From Chryseobacterium shigense (GTDB lineage Bacteria; Bacteroidota; Bacteroidia; Flavobacteriales; Weeksellaceae), in assembly GCF_900156575.1 (NCBI RefSeq), contig NZ_FTNY01000006.1, positions 186,001 through 250,000 on the forward strand: a stretch of 64,000 nt of DNA, written 5' to 3'. Made by a program: the position numbers and the translations under genes. Every line of letters starts with the position of its first letter. Position 1 is the first letter of the stretch. The notes under the pieces are model-generated. The model did no database searches, had not been told where the DNA came from, and worked only from the letters and a program-made list of their open reading frames with translations. Positions 51,589 to 60,698 of this stretch are shown here, piece after piece.

Positions 51589-52386
51589 ATGAAAAAGACA
51601 TTTTCTGATGAAGATTTAATAAAGAATCTCAGCCTATACTATATGAATCGGCATTTGAAAAAAAAGCCGATGGAAAAATATCACCGTAAAATAGACGAAT
51701 CTCTTCTTCATGACCGTGAAAAATATAGAAAAAAATCAGAGATTCTACTCCTCAATTCTTTTATGCATCATTTTCCCGATGTCAAATTTGAAGACCTTAC
51801 CTGCGAAAGTCCTGACTTTATCGCCAAACTCAACGACAAAAAGATCGGAATAGAGCTCACCGAAGTTATTAATCATCTTGAAATGAAAAAGGTAGAAAGT
51901 ACATTGAATAAGATGTTCCGTCAGGCAGAAATATTATTAGAACAGGAAGACACCGCGAAATACCGTGGTGTTTATTTTTTAGAATTTCACCCAAATATCA
52001 AATTTGACAATATTGAAGAACAAGAAGAAAATATCATCAGCATTTATAAAAGCATCAGAAAGAACAAGGCGGTAGGCTGTGTAAAGGGAATCAGGAAATC
52101 TTTTCACCGAAGAAATGTTTTTATTACTCATGAGTACAGCATGAATCTTTTTGATGAGCTTTGTTCAGAAAAAATCCTGGACCTTATTGATAAAAAAAAC
52201 GAGAAGTTCCCATATTACGATACTTCTGTTGATGAGTGCTGGCTGGTCATTGTTTCCGATATGAATTCCATTGCCTCCAGATATACATTTATTCAGGATA
52301 AAGAGCATCTGCAGGAAGTGAAGAGCCCTTTTCATAAGATCTTTCACCTCGAAAATCTCTGTGGAAATATTACAAGTATAAAATAG
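51589..52386 (+). CDS. Orphan PD-(D/E)XK-like protein
   Basis: 265 residues from the ATG at 51589; an in-frame start at 51559 adds 10 residues. Residues 51-95 show a layout like the PD-(D/E)XK nuclease fold: E51 in the first helix, P75-D76 in CESPDFIAKL, and E89-L90-T91 in KKIGIELTEV. The usual lysine is replaced by threonine. The rest is helical and basic (RHLKKKPMEKYHRK near the N-terminus). I infer a nuclease-like or DNA-binding role with moderate doubt. No methylase, toxin or mobile gene is next to it. Confidence 0.55.
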   Translation: MKKTFSDEDLIKNLSLYYMNRHLKKKPMEKYHRKIDESLLHDREKYRKKSEILLLNSFMHHFPDVKFEDLTCESPDFIAKLNDKKIGIELTEVINHLEMKKVESTLNKMFRQAEILLEQEDTAKYRGVYFLEFHPNIKFDNIEEQEENIISIYKSIRKNKAVGCVKGIRKSFHRRNVFITHEYSMNLFDELCSEKILDLIDKKNEKFPYYDTSVDECWLVIVSDMNSIASRYTFIQDKEHLQEVKSPFHKIFHLENLCGNITSIK

Positions 52387-52459
52387 TTGGATTTTATTGG
52401 GTAATATCATAATTATTTCATGTTTTTATTTGAAATAATTTAAGATTTTTAAAAATCCA

Positions 52460-52489
52460 TTGTTTGTGATTAAAATATAGGTATATTTG
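52460..52489 (+). promoter_or_regulatory. Promoter of the T9SS cargo gene
   Basis: TTG (52460-52462) and TATATTTG (52482-52489) are 19 bases apart and match the Bacteroidota boxes. The start codon follows after about 68 bases, so the mRNA would carry a leader of about 60 bases. Confidence 0.6.
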
Positions 52490-52557
52490 ATGAATGTGTT
52501 ATGAATCAATAAAAACTATGTGTTTTTCACATTATATCCACTAAAAACAATATATCT

Positions 52558-54666
52558 ATGAAAAAACTTTTACTTCTTATTTTTTTCGGTATATCACAGG
52601 TTTTCTTTGCTCAGGCGGATTGTGCAACAGCCCTTGCAGTCTGTGGTAACTCGAATATTACTTACAGTCCGACAGGATATGGAGATATCAAAGAACTGGT
52701 TAATTCAGGAAGCTGTATCGATGCCACGGGTGAGCACAATTCCATTTGGTATAAAATTACAATTGCTACAGGAGGAACCCTTACCTTTGATCTGGTGCCG
52801 AATAATCCGGATGCCGACTATGACTGGGCGGTTTTTGGACCTAATGTAACCTGTGGGAGTCTGGGAGCACCCATACGCTGCAATGCTGCAACCGTTATTG
52901 GAGTGGGGCCCTCTACAGGACTGAATATGACCAGTACCATCACCAATGCACTGGGTGGAACACTGACTCCGTATTGTAAGTATCTGGATGTTCTGCCGGG
53001 ACAAACTTATTATTTATTTATTGACAACTGGGTGAGTAGCACCAGCAGTACTACAGCTCCATTTTCTTTAACCTGGGGCGGAACGGCAACTCTGGCTTCT
53101 CCGTTTACAGATCCCAATACACAACCCTATCCATTTAACCCTCCGGGGATTCCAGCCGCTAATCCGGCAGATCCTAGAGAAGTAATTATTTGTGTCAATC
53201 CGGCTGTATTTGATTTCAATACTTTATCTTCAGGAATTCTAAATGGAAATCCTAATTTTAATGTAAGCTATCATACAAGTCAGAACGATGCACTGACAGG
53301 AAGTAATGCGATTACTGTTCCCACGATAGTCAATACAACTTCTGTCTACTATTATAGTATAGGCTATACAGATCCTGCCAACCCAATCAGTCCACTCAAT
53401 AAATGTAAACAAATTGGAACCTTTAAATTCAAGGATGGCAAAATCACAGCAAAAAATGCGACATTAACTCAGTGCAACAACAATAATGCAGGAACTGCAA
53501 TATATGATCTGACCACAGCAGATGTCATCGCAGATCCAAATGTGACCAAAAAATACTACAATACGCTTTCTGATCTCAATGCAGGAATTAATGAAATCAC
53601 CAATCCGTCAGCATTTACTTCTGCGGAAGCTACCATTTATGTAAAAGTGATTTCCTCATTTGGGTGTACTGCTATAGCGCAGATCATGCTGAAATTTCAT
53701 CCGGTCGTTGTCGTTAGTGATACAACATTAAGATCATGTTCTATCGGAAGTAGTCCGTCTACAGCATCTTTTAATCTGGCCGGAGCGATCGTCACTACAC
53801 TCAATGGTGCTGTGAAAAAATATTATCCTTCAGCCACAGATGCAGCGAATCAGACTAATGAAATTTTAACAACCGGAGCCTATATTGCCCCTAGTGGAGT
53901 AGTTTATGTAAGAGTTTCCAATGCACAAGGTTGTTTTAATATCGCTAAAATTACTTTAGTTGTTATTCCACCCGTTTATTCCAGCACCCTTAAAGATAAA
54001 ACGATTTGTGTAGAAGACAAAACTACCCTGGATGCAGGACCTGGCTTCAATGCTTATGAATGGAGTACAGGAGCAACCACTCAGACTATTACCAATGTAG
54101 GAGTAGGTAGTTATTGGGTAAAACTTAAAACAGGAGATTGTACCGTTGTACAAAATGTAAAAGTTTATCCTTCCGAACAGCCTGTAGTTTCAAGTATCGA
54201 AATTTCAAGCACGACCGTTACGGTATTTGTGATCGGAGGTACTCCAGCTTACAAATACTCTATGGACAATGTAAACTGGCAGGACTCCAATATATTCACT
54301 AACGTTAAAAGAGGAGATGCTACTATATTTGTAAAAGATTCTTATGACTGTGATCCTATCGATATCAGCATAGTGGTTCCGAACCTCGTGAATGTAATCA
54401 CACCAAATGGTGATGGTTATAATGATTTTATTGATTATTCTGCACTGGCAAATAAGAAAAACTTAGTAATGAATATTTTCGACCGCTATGGAAATATGAT
54501 CTACCAGATCGATAAATTTAGCGGTTACAAGTGGGAAGGAACCAGCAAAGGCGGAGCTAAAGTCCCTACCGGAAACTACTGGTATTCCGTAGGCTGGAAT
54601 GAAAATGATAAAATGAGTACACCCATCAAATATTCAGGTTGGATTGTCGTTAAAAACAGAGATTAA
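52558..54666 (+). CDS. Secreted adhesin-like protein with T9SS type B sorting domain
   Basis: 702 residues. Signal peptide about 1-19 (LLIFFGISQVFFAQ). Residues 20-180 resemble the beta-sandwich seen in many gliding-associated proteins (SIWYKITIATGGTLTFDLVPN and YYLFIDNW). About 190-600 are repeated Ig-like units (VSYHTSQNDALTGSN, KKYYNTLSDLNAGINE, KKYYPSATDAANQTNE). The end is a type B (gliding motility C-terminal) sorting domain: ITPNGDGYNDFIDYS near residue 620 and RYGNMIYQIDK, finishing GNYWYSVGW. It should cross the outer membrane by T9SS, matching the PorZ homologue at 29.8 kb. Adhesion is inferred from the repeats. Confidence 0.88.
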   Translation: MKKLLLLIFFGISQVFFAQADCATALAVCGNSNITYSPTGYGDIKELVNSGSCIDATGEHNSIWYKITIATGGTLTFDLVPNNPDADYDWAVFGPNVTCGSLGAPIRCNAATVIGVGPSTGLNMTSTITNALGGTLTPYCKYLDVLPGQTYYLFIDNWVSSTSSTTAPFSLTWGGTATLASPFTDPNTQPYPFNPPGIPAANPADPREVIICVNPAVFDFNTLSSGILNGNPNFNVSYHTSQNDALTGSNAITVPTIVNTTSVYYYSIGYTDPANPISPLNKCKQIGTFKFKDGKITAKNATLTQCNNNNAGTAIYDLTTADVIADPNVTKKYYNTLSDLNAGINEITNPSAFTSAEATIYVKVISSFGCTAIAQIMLKFHPVVVVSDTTLRSCSIGSSPSTASFNLAGAIVTTLNGAVKKYYPSATDAANQTNEILTTGAYIAPSGVVYVRVSNAQGCFNIAKITLVVIPPVYSSTLKDKTICVEDKTTLDAGPGFNAYEWSTGATTQTITNVGVGSYWVKLKTGDCTVVQNVKVYPSEQPVVSSIEISSTTVTVFVIGGTPAYKYSMDNVNWQDSNIFTNVKRGDATIFVKDSYDCDPIDISIVVPNLVNVITPNGDGYNDFIDYSALANKKNLVMNIFDRYGNMIYQIDKFSGYKWEGTSKGGAKVPTGNYWYSVGWNENDKMSTPIKYSGWIVVKNRD

Positions 54667-54690
54667 GCTTTTAATAATAAACTATTCAGA

Positions 54691-54725
54691 TAAAACCATT
54701 TCGTAAGAAGTGGTTTTATTTTGAT
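54691..54725. terminator. Convergent terminator after the T9SS cargo gene
   Basis: Stem AAAACCA-TTTC / GAAG-TGGTTTT with loop GTAA (one wobble pair), then TTTTG and more T. It lies between the cargo gene and the minus-strand NTF2-like gene. Confidence 0.75.
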
Positions 54726-54746
54726 TTTTATTGAAGATTGAAATCC

Positions 54747-55106
54747 TTAATTAAAAGCTTTTGTATCTTTAAAATAATCAGAAAGGTAAATGATTTGTCC
54801 CTCTTCGGAAAAATGAACTACCGTACAGATATTGTTCTCATAGACGCCTTTATTGATCATAGTCCCGTAAGACGTAGTCTGATAAAAATATTTCTGATTA
54901 CCCAAAGGGAAAATTTCAAAAACCTTCCACTCAATTCTATCATACCGTCTGAAAATCGCTCTGAACAAAGCTAAAATTCTATTCTTACCTGAAATTTCTT
55001 TTGAAGGAGGAATCCAAATAGTACTTTCGTCTGTGAACCATTTTTCAAGATGTTCAATATTCAATGAATTAAGGTCTTTCATGAAGTCACTGATCTTACA
55101 CAACAT
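54747..55106 (-). CDS. NTF2/SnoaL-like protein
   Basis: 119 residues (or 111 from the ATG at 55082). The sequence has the cone-shaped NTF2 pattern: an N-terminal helix pair (SLNIEHLEKWFTDESTIWIPP), then ISGKNRILALFRAIFRRYDRIEWKVFEIFP and strands ending VVHFSEEGQIIYLSDYFKD. Family members bind small molecules or act as isomerases or hydratases; here the activity is unknown. Divergent from the DUF1572 gene. Confidence 0.7.
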   Translation of the reverse strand: MLCKISDFMKDLNSLNIEHLEKWFTDESTIWIPPSKEISGKNRILALFRAIFRRYDRIEWKVFEIFPLGNQKYFYQTTSYGTMINKGVYENNICTVVHFSEEGQIIYLSDYFKDTKAFN

Positions 55107-55164
55107 ATCGGAGTTTGTCTATATATACGGAAAAAATCTTAACTTGGATTTTATTTTAAACACC

Positions 55165-55752
55165 ATGAAAGATCTTTTTATTAAACGTTTTAAGTACTAC
55201 AAATCTCTCGGAGATCAATCATTCGGACAGCTTTCTGATGAACAAATCTTTTGGCAGTATAATGATGAAAGTAATTCCATTGCCATAATTGTGAAACATA
55301 TCGCCGGAAATATGCTTTCAAGATGGACCCATTTTTTGACAGAAGATGGAGAAAAACCTTGGCGGAACCGTGACGATGAATTTGTCAATACCTTTAAAAC
55401 AAAGCAGGAAGTTATTGAATATTGGGAAACAGGCTGGAAATGCCTTTTCGAAGGTCTTGATCAGATTAATGATGAAAATTTATACCACACTGTTTATTTA
55501 AGAGGCGAAGCACATTTGGTTATTGATGCAGTCTGTCGCCAGCTTGCGCATTATCCATATCATATAGGACAGATCGTTTATATTGCGAAAATGATGAAAA
55601 ATGATCACTGGAAAACACTTTCCATTGAAAGAAATAAGTCTCAGGAGTTTAATAATGAAATGAAAGATAAGTTCTCCAATGGAGATGTACATTCCAACTC
55701 ATCACCGATATGCTTTCAAAACAGCCCTGAAATAAGGGATGAATATAAATAA
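55165..55752 (+). CDS. DUF1572/DinB-like metal-binding protein
   Basis: 195 residues from the ATG at 55165; a frame starting at 55033 would overlap the NTF2-like gene and is rejected. The DinB-like four-helix bundle carries the three expected histidines: one in IVKHIAGNM (about residue 46) and two in LAHYPYHIGQIVYIAK (about 130-145). The last 40 residues go beyond the usual family length. DinB relatives act as thiol S-transferases or have unknown jobs. Cytosolic. Confidence 0.85.
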   Translation: MKDLFIKRFKYYKSLGDQSFGQLSDEQIFWQYNDESNSIAIIVKHIAGNMLSRWTHFLTEDGEKPWRNRDDEFVNTFKTKQEVIEYWETGWKCLFEGLDQINDENLYHTVYLRGEAHLVIDAVCRQLAHYPYHIGQIVYIAKMMKNDHWKTLSIERNKSQEFNNEMKDKFSNGDVHSNSSPICFQNSPEIRDEYK

Positions 55753-55788
55753 TAGACTGAATCGATTTAGAATTATTATTAAAATTAC

Positions 55789-55796
55789 TATCTTTG
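55789..55796 (+). promoter_or_regulatory. -7 box before mtaB
   Basis: TATCTTTG fits TAnnTTTG and lies 26 bases before the chosen ATG at 55823, with a weak TTTAG near -33 (55766). It rules out the longer frame that starts at 55739. Confidence 0.6.
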
Positions 55797-55822
55797 CACC
55801 CAGAAAAATCAGGAGTAATAAA

Positions 55823-57169
55823 ATGTCTACTTTTCACGGAACAGCCGCATTTCATACACTTGGCTGCAAATTAAATTTTGCGGAAACATCTACTATTGCC
55901 CGTCAATTGACAGATGCAGGTTATGATAAAGTAAGTTTTGATGATAAAGCAGATGTATATGTGATCAATACCTGTTCTGTAACTGAAAACGCTGACCGTG
56001 AGTGTAAACTCCACGTGAAGAGAGCAATGAAGGCTAATCCTGAAGGACTGGTTGTTATTGTAGGATGTTATGCACAGCTGAAACCTGAAGAAATTTCACA
56101 GATCGATGGAGTAGACCTTGTTTTGGGAGCCAAAGAAAAATTCAATATCTTAAGTTATCTGGATGATCTGGAAAAGACGGAAAATGAAGGGATTGTTCAT
56201 TCATGCGAAATTGAAGAAACCGATTTTTTTATCGGAAGCTATTCAATCGGTGACAGAACCAGAGCTTTTCTGAAAGTACAGGACGGATGCGACTACAAAT
56301 GTACCTACTGTACCATTCCATTGGCAAGAGGGATTTCACGCTCAGATACCATCGAAAACGTTCTTAGAAATGCCAAAGAAATTGCCGGAAGAGACATCAA
56401 AGAAATTGTTCTTACTGGTGTGAATATCGGAGATTATGGCAAAGGAGAATTCGGAAACAAAAGACATGAACATACTTTCCTGGATTTAATTTCAGAGCTT
56501 GATCAAGTAGACGGTATCGAGAGAATACGTATTTCTTCCATTGAACCGAATCTGTTGAAAGACGAAAGTATTGACCTCGTTTCAAAAAGTAAAAGTTTTG
56601 TTCCTCATTTTCATATTCCGTTACAGTCGGGATGCGATGATCTGTTGAAAAAAATGAAGCGTCGTTACCTTACAAAACTTTATAACGACCGTGTAAATAA
56701 GATCCGCGAGGTAATGCCTGATGCGGCTATTGGTGTAGACGTTATTGTAGGATTTCCGGGTGAAACAGAAGAGAAATTCATGGAGACTTATAACTTCCTG
56801 AATGCGCTTCCTATCACTTACCTACACGTATTTACTTATTCTGAAAGAGAAAATACAGAAGCTGCGGATATGGAAGGTGTCGTACCTATCCCGGAAAGAA
56901 AAAAACGAAATAAAATGCTCAGAATTCTTTCTGAAAAGAAGAAAATGGCATTTTATCAGACCCAGCTTGGAAAAACGCTTCCTGTACTTTGGGAGCACGA
57001 AAATAAAGACGGCAAAATGTTTGGTTTCACGGAAAACTATGTGAGAGTCCAGAAAGATTTTGATCCCGCATTCGTTAATCAGATTGAATTTCTAAATTTA
57101 GAAAAAATCCTGTCAGATGGCACGGTTTCTGTGCTATCATCATTCGAAAGTTTTTTAGCAAAAGCGTAG
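55823..57169 (+). CDS. mtaB: tRNA t6A37 methylthiotransferase MtaB
   Basis: 448 residues. N-terminal UPF0004 domain with HTLGCKLNFAET and the second and third cluster cysteines in NTCSVTENAD and VGCYAQLKP. The radical-SAM cluster motif is CDYKCTYC (about 166-173), and the C-terminal TRAM part (QLGKTLPVLWE to VNQIEFLNLE) closes the protein. It adds a methylthio group to t6A at position 37 of tRNAs reading ANN codons. CLGC-type spacing and length fit MtaB rather than MiaB or RimO. Single-gene unit. Confidence 0.93.
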   Translation: MSTFHGTAAFHTLGCKLNFAETSTIARQLTDAGYDKVSFDDKADVYVINTCSVTENADRECKLHVKRAMKANPEGLVVIVGCYAQLKPEEISQIDGVDLVLGAKEKFNILSYLDDLEKTENEGIVHSCEIEETDFFIGSYSIGDRTRAFLKVQDGCDYKCTYCTIPLARGISRSDTIENVLRNAKEIAGRDIKEIVLTGVNIGDYGKGEFGNKRHEHTFLDLISELDQVDGIERIRISSIEPNLLKDESIDLVSKSKSFVPHFHIPLQSGCDDLLKKMKRRYLTKLYNDRVNKIREVMPDAAIGVDVIVGFPGETEEKFMETYNFLNALPITYLHVFTYSERENTEAADMEGVVPIPERKKRNKMLRILSEKKKMAFYQTQLGKTLPVLWEHENKDGKMFGFTENYVRVQKDFDPAFVNQIEFLNLEKILSDGTVSVLSSFESFLAKA

Positions 57170-57221
57170 TCTCTTTGCAAAATTTCCACTAAATTTATTT
57201 TAACTTTAAATAACTACATTC

Positions 57222-58739
57222 ATGAGAGATAAGTTTTTATCTTGGGGAATTGTATTAGTAACTGCTACATGGATTGTTGCATTACTGATCAGAGCGCATT
57301 ACTGGATACCCATTCTGTTGTCCGCCATCTATGCATTGGGGGTTTACAATGCCTATCAGTCGAAACACGCTATTTTGAGGAATTTCCCGGTATTGGGCTA
57401 CTTCAGATACTTTTTCGAGAGTATTTCACCCGAAATGCAGCAGTATTTCATTGAAAGAGAGACAGACGGGAAGCCGTTTCCCAGAAATCAGCGCTCCGCG
57501 GTATATAGACGAGCCAAAAACTTAAGTGACACCGTTGCTTTTGGAACACAGTTAGAAGTTAATCACAGAAAATATGAGGGGATCAAGCATTCCATTTATG
57601 CAAAATCGCCTGTAGAAGAGCTACCGAGAGTTTGGGTAGGAGGAGAGCAGTGTACCCAGCCTTACCATGCTTCTCTGTTCAATATTTCGGCCATGAGTTT
57701 TGGTGCGTTGAGCGACAGGGCACAAATGTCTTTAAACAGAGGGGCTAAAAAAGGAAACTTCTACCATAATACAGGTGAGGGGGGGATTTCTCCTTATCAT
57801 ATGGAAGGTGGAGATCTTTGCTGGCAAATTGGAACAGGATATTTTGGATGTCGTGACGAAGAAGGGAAATTTAACCCCGAACTCTTTGAAAAGTACGCTA
57901 CCCTCCCAAATGTAAAGATGATTGAAATTAAGCTGTCTCAGGGTGCAAAGCCAGGACATGGAGGTGTTCTTCCAGGGGTAAAGAATACACCTGAGATTGC
58001 AAAGATCCGTCATGTCACCCCGGGAATGACTGTCATTTCACCACCCTCTCATAGTTCATTTTCTGATGCTTCAGGGTTGCTTAGATTTGTACAGCAGCTG
58101 AGAGAACTTTCAGGAGGTAAACCCGTTGGTTTTAAGCTTTGTATAGGGGATACCAAAGAATTTGAAGATATCTGTGTACAGATGAATGTGATGAAAATCT
58201 ATCCGGATTTTATTACGATAGATGGAGCAGAAGGAGGGACCGGAGCAGCACCACCGGAATTTTCAGATGGAGTGGGGATGCCATTGGAGCCGGCTCTTAT
58301 TTTTGTGAATAGAACACTTAATAATTATAATTTAAGAAGCAAATTAAGAGTTATTGCGAGTGGAAAAGTACTGACAAGTTTAGATATTCTGAGAGCGGTA
58401 GCGATGGGAGCGGATATGTGTAATAATGCAAGAGGATTTATGTTTTCACTGGGATGTATTCAGGCTTTAAGATGTAACAATAACAATTGTCCTACTGGAG
58501 TTGCCACTCAGGACAAAATGCTTGTCAAAGGGCTTGATGTTACTGATAAAAGTGAAAGAGTATATCATTTCCATAAAAATACATTGCATACCTGTAATGA
58601 GCTGATTGCAGCTGCAGGAAGAAGTTCTTACGAAGAAGTAGATGCTACTATGTTTATGAGAGGAGATGAGTTTGATCATCTTGCAGATCTTTATTTTCCG
58701 GATATTTTAGGGAATGTAAAACAGAAAGCAAGATATTAG
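57222..58739 (+). CDS. Membrane-anchored FMN-binding glutamate-synthase-like protein
   Basis: 505 residues. Two N-terminal membrane helices (about 7-24 and 28-44) precede a GltB-type TIM-barrel domain: FNISAMSFGALS, NTGEGGISPYH, KLSQGAKPGHGGVLPG, DGAEGGTGAAPPEF, VIASGKVLT and ARGFMFSLGCIQAL. A cysteine cluster RCNNNNCPTGVATQ (about 422-435) matches the iron-sulfur site of this family. There is no glutaminase domain, so it is not a full glutamate synthase. Family members may use FMN for an unknown redox step at the membrane. Ends with a strong terminator. Confidence 0.88.
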   Translation: MRDKFLSWGIVLVTATWIVALLIRAHYWIPILLSAIYALGVYNAYQSKHAILRNFPVLGYFRYFFESISPEMQQYFIERETDGKPFPRNQRSAVYRRAKNLSDTVAFGTQLEVNHRKYEGIKHSIYAKSPVEELPRVWVGGEQCTQPYHASLFNISAMSFGALSDRAQMSLNRGAKKGNFYHNTGEGGISPYHMEGGDLCWQIGTGYFGCRDEEGKFNPELFEKYATLPNVKMIEIKLSQGAKPGHGGVLPGVKNTPEIAKIRHVTPGMTVISPPSHSSFSDASGLLRFVQQLRELSGGKPVGFKLCIGDTKEFEDICVQMNVMKIYPDFITIDGAEGGTGAAPPEFSDGVGMPLEPALIFVNRTLNNYNLRSKLRVIASGKVLTSLDILRAVAMGADMCNNARGFMFSLGCIQALRCNNNNCPTGVATQDKMLVKGLDVTDKSERVYHFHKNTLHTCNELIAAAGRSSYEEVDATMFMRGDEFDHLADLYFPDILGNVKQKARY

Positions 58740-58757
58740 TAAAGTGTAAGAAAATAT

Positions 58758-58787
58758 AAAAACCGCCTTAATTTTAAGGCGGTTTTT
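58758..58787. terminator. Bidirectional terminator
   Basis: AAAAACCGCCTTAA pairs perfectly with TTAAGGCGGTTTTT, with T tails on both sides. It lies between two convergent genes. Confidence 0.9.
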
Positions 58788-58812
58788 ATATTGGTATAAA
58801 ATATCTTTTAAC

Positions 58813-59562
58813 TTATTGTTGGTCCACAGGTCTGTCGGCTCTTCCATACACCTGGAAATTGAAAACAAAAGAATAATTTCTTAAAGAATAAGAAGTGTTG
58901 TAAGGGAAATGTGCATCTCTCGCAAAAGCAGCTCTTGATGGCACTAAAATAACACCTTGAAGATTGTAAGGACTTCCACTTGGAAGATTGTTAAAGGCTT
59001 TGAATTTCTGAATAGCTTCTTGGAACCCTTCAATTTCATAGTAGCTTGGTTGCTTGGCAGCATCTGTAGTGGCAGCGGTTAACACGCTTTTTTTAACATA
59101 ATAGAACATCGGATCAATCATAGGAAGTGCACTTCCATTAATTGTATTAACAATAGTCAGTGAAGAAATGAAAGAAACATTTCCATCGGTGTTACCTGCT
59201 AAATAAGCAGTAGATTTAACCATTAGCGTAAGAATATCTTCTGGTTTAATGGTCTGCGCTTGATCAGCAGGGGGTTGTGCTCCATCTCTCATAATGTATA
59301 TAGTTCCTGATGGAAGCGTTTCATACGGAAGGTCGGATAATTTTTTTTCGTTATCATCACTTGCGTCCGTTGCGCTGAAAGCTTTTATATTTCCCTGAGC
59401 ATCCAGATAATTTTCGCCCATAAACTTCTTAATGGCCTGATCATCATAGTTGTTTTGAACGGCAATGTCTTCCGGTTCTTTATAAGTTTCAACTTCATCA
59501 TCTTTTTTACACGCAGTAAAAGATAGAGACCCCGCAAGGATATATAAAAATATTTTTTTCAT
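58813..59562 (-). CDS. Lipoprotein with a degenerate FKBP-like domain
   Basis: 249 residues with a lipoprotein signal (LYILAGSLSFTACKK, Cys 18). The C-terminal half recalls FKBP layout: GFQEAIQKFKAFNNLPSG, then LQGVILVPSRAAFARD and a closing strand SFVFNFQVYG. The usual FKBP active-site aromatic residues are partly lost. It may be a chaperone-like relative without isomerase activity. The assignment rests on weak pattern similarity only. Confidence 0.5.
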   Translation of the reverse strand: MKKIFLYILAGSLSFTACKKDDEVETYKEPEDIAVQNNYDDQAIKKFMGENYLDAQGNIKAFSATDASDDNEKKLSDLPYETLPSGTIYIMRDGAQPPADQAQTIKPEDILTLMVKSTAYLAGNTDGNVSFISSLTIVNTINGSALPMIDPMFYYVKKSVLTAATTDAAKQPSYYEIEGFQEAIQKFKAFNNLPSGSPYNLQGVILVPSRAAFARDAHFPYNTSYSLRNYSFVFNFQVYGRADRPVDQQ

Positions 59563-59600
59563 TTCAAAAAACTTTAATTACTTTACAAATAATATAACGG

Positions 59601-59608
59601 CAAAAGTA
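59601..59608 (-). promoter_or_regulatory. -7 box before the FKBP-like lipoprotein gene
   Basis: CAAAAGTA on the given strand reads TACTTTTG on the minus strand, 38 bases before the start codon. It fits TAnnTTTG. Confidence 0.4.
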
Positions 59609-59617
59609 TAAAAAATT

Positions 59618-60055
59618 ATGAGAATAGATAAATTTTTATGGTGCATTCGTTTTTATAAGACGAGAAGTATTGCAACAGAGGAAATTAAAAAGAACAGAGT
59701 TTCAATAGGAACGTCTGCCGTAAAGTCATCTAAGGAGGTAAAAGAAGGAGATGTAATCAAGATTCGAAAAAATCAGATCGACTATAAAATAAAAGTGCTC
59801 CAGATCCCTAAAAGCAGATTAGGAGCGAAGCTCGTTCCCCTCCATATACAGGATGTGACAGATAAAGAGCAGTACGAACTGTTAAAGCTCCGCAAAATGT
59901 CACAGGATTATTACAGAATTAAAGGAGAGGGCAGACCTACCAAAAGAGACAGAAGAGATATGGATGAATATGTAGGAAATGATATTGCCTCAGACTTTAC
60001 AGACTGGGATGATTTCTTTGGCGAAACGGCAGACATTACTGAAAAAGAAGATTAA
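59618..60055 (+). CDS. RNA-binding S4-domain protein (Hsp15-like)
   Basis: 145 residues. The S4 domain is at the N-terminus: MRIDKFLWCIRFYKTRSIAT (about 1-20), KKNRVSIG and KEVKEGDVIKIRKN. A basic middle (RPTKRDRRDMDEY) and an acidic C-terminal tail (DWDDFFGE) follow, as in HslR/Hsp15. Hsp15 recycles 50S subunits carrying nascent chains. It converges with aroK through a shared terminator. Confidence 0.88.
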   Translation: MRIDKFLWCIRFYKTRSIATEEIKKNRVSIGTSAVKSSKEVKEGDVIKIRKNQIDYKIKVLQIPKSRLGAKLVPLHIQDVTDKEQYELLKLRKMSQDYYRIKGEGRPTKRDRRDMDEYVGNDIASDFTDWDDFFGETADITEKED

Positions 60056-60061
60056 AACTAA

Positions 60062-60085
60062 AAAAGCTCTAGAGATAGAGCTTTT
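60062..60085. terminator. Shared terminator of the S4 gene and aroK
   Basis: AAAAGCTCTA / TAGAGCTTTT with loop GAGA. It overlaps the 3' end of aroK and lies 6 bases after the S4 gene stop. Confidence 0.82.
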
Positions 60086-60584
60086 CTATTATTTCTTTAA
60101 CAATGTCTTCAGGATCTCTGGCATCAGTATTGACGCTGAACTGAGCTTTGCTGTAAAATGCATTTCTTTCAAATAAATGCTTGGCTATAAATTCAGGAAG
60201 ATTTTCATCTGAAATAGCGGCAATCAACGGCCTTTTTTCTTTTTGCTTTGAAATCCTCTCGTATAAAGTACCTACCGAGGCTTTTAAAAATATGCTTTTA
60301 GAACCGTGATTGATAATTTCCATATTATTATAATAAACCGGAGTACCACCACCAAGGCTTAAAACCGTATTTTCTTCCGAAGCCAGTATTTCTTCCAGAG
60401 CTTCCCTTTCCAGCTTTCTAAAATGAATTTCTCCCTTTTTTTCGAAAATCTCAGGAATGGTTAATTTATTTCGGCTAGAAATCTCTTTATCTAGGTCAAT
60501 TAGCCTAAAATTTATTTTATCGCTTAATATTTTGGAAATGTGAGATTTGCCAGATCCCATGTATCCGATCAGTGAAATAACCAT
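60069..60584 (-). CDS. aroK: Shikimate kinase
   Basis: 171 residues, standard length. Walker A GYMGSGKS (7-14), the shikimate-binding DLDKEI (31-36), GEIHFRKLE and the Walker B region LSLGGGTP (about 75-82), with the lid EKRPLIA near 115. It phosphorylates shikimate in the aromatic amino acid pathway. The final codons form part of the terminator stem shared with the S4 gene. Confidence 0.93.
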   Translation of the reverse strand: MVISLIGYMGSGKSHISKILSDKINFRLIDLDKEISSRNKLTIPEIFEKKGEIHFRKLEREALEEILASEENTVLSLGGGTPVYYNNMEIINHGSKSIFLKASVGTLYERISKQKEKRPLIAAISDENLPEFIAKHLFERNAFYSKAQFSVNTDARDPEDIVKEIIEKLYL

Positions 60585-60615
60585 GAATTTTTTTTAAACA
60601 AATTTGCAAAAAAGT

Positions 60616-60645
60616 TTTGAGATAAAGAAAAAACTTATATCTTTG
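60616..60645 (+). promoter_or_regulatory. Promoter of the first tRNA-Lys gene
   Basis: TTTG at 60616-60619 and TATCTTTG at 60638-60645 are 18 bases apart. The mature tRNA begins 54 bases downstream. Confidence 0.7.
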
Positions 60646-60698
60646 CACCACTGAAAACGAGGGACATTATTCAAATGTAAATCGTAAACAAAGTGACC

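Noticed and set aside
55033..55164. N-terminal extension of the DUF1572 protein
   Set aside because: It would overlap the NTF2-like gene on the other strand and adds residues unlike the family; the ATG at 55165 gives the normal DinB-like start.
57222..58739. Glutamate synthase large subunit
   Set aside because: There is no glutaminase domain, the length is a third of GltB, and two membrane helices are present, so it belongs to the stand-alone FMN-binding branch.
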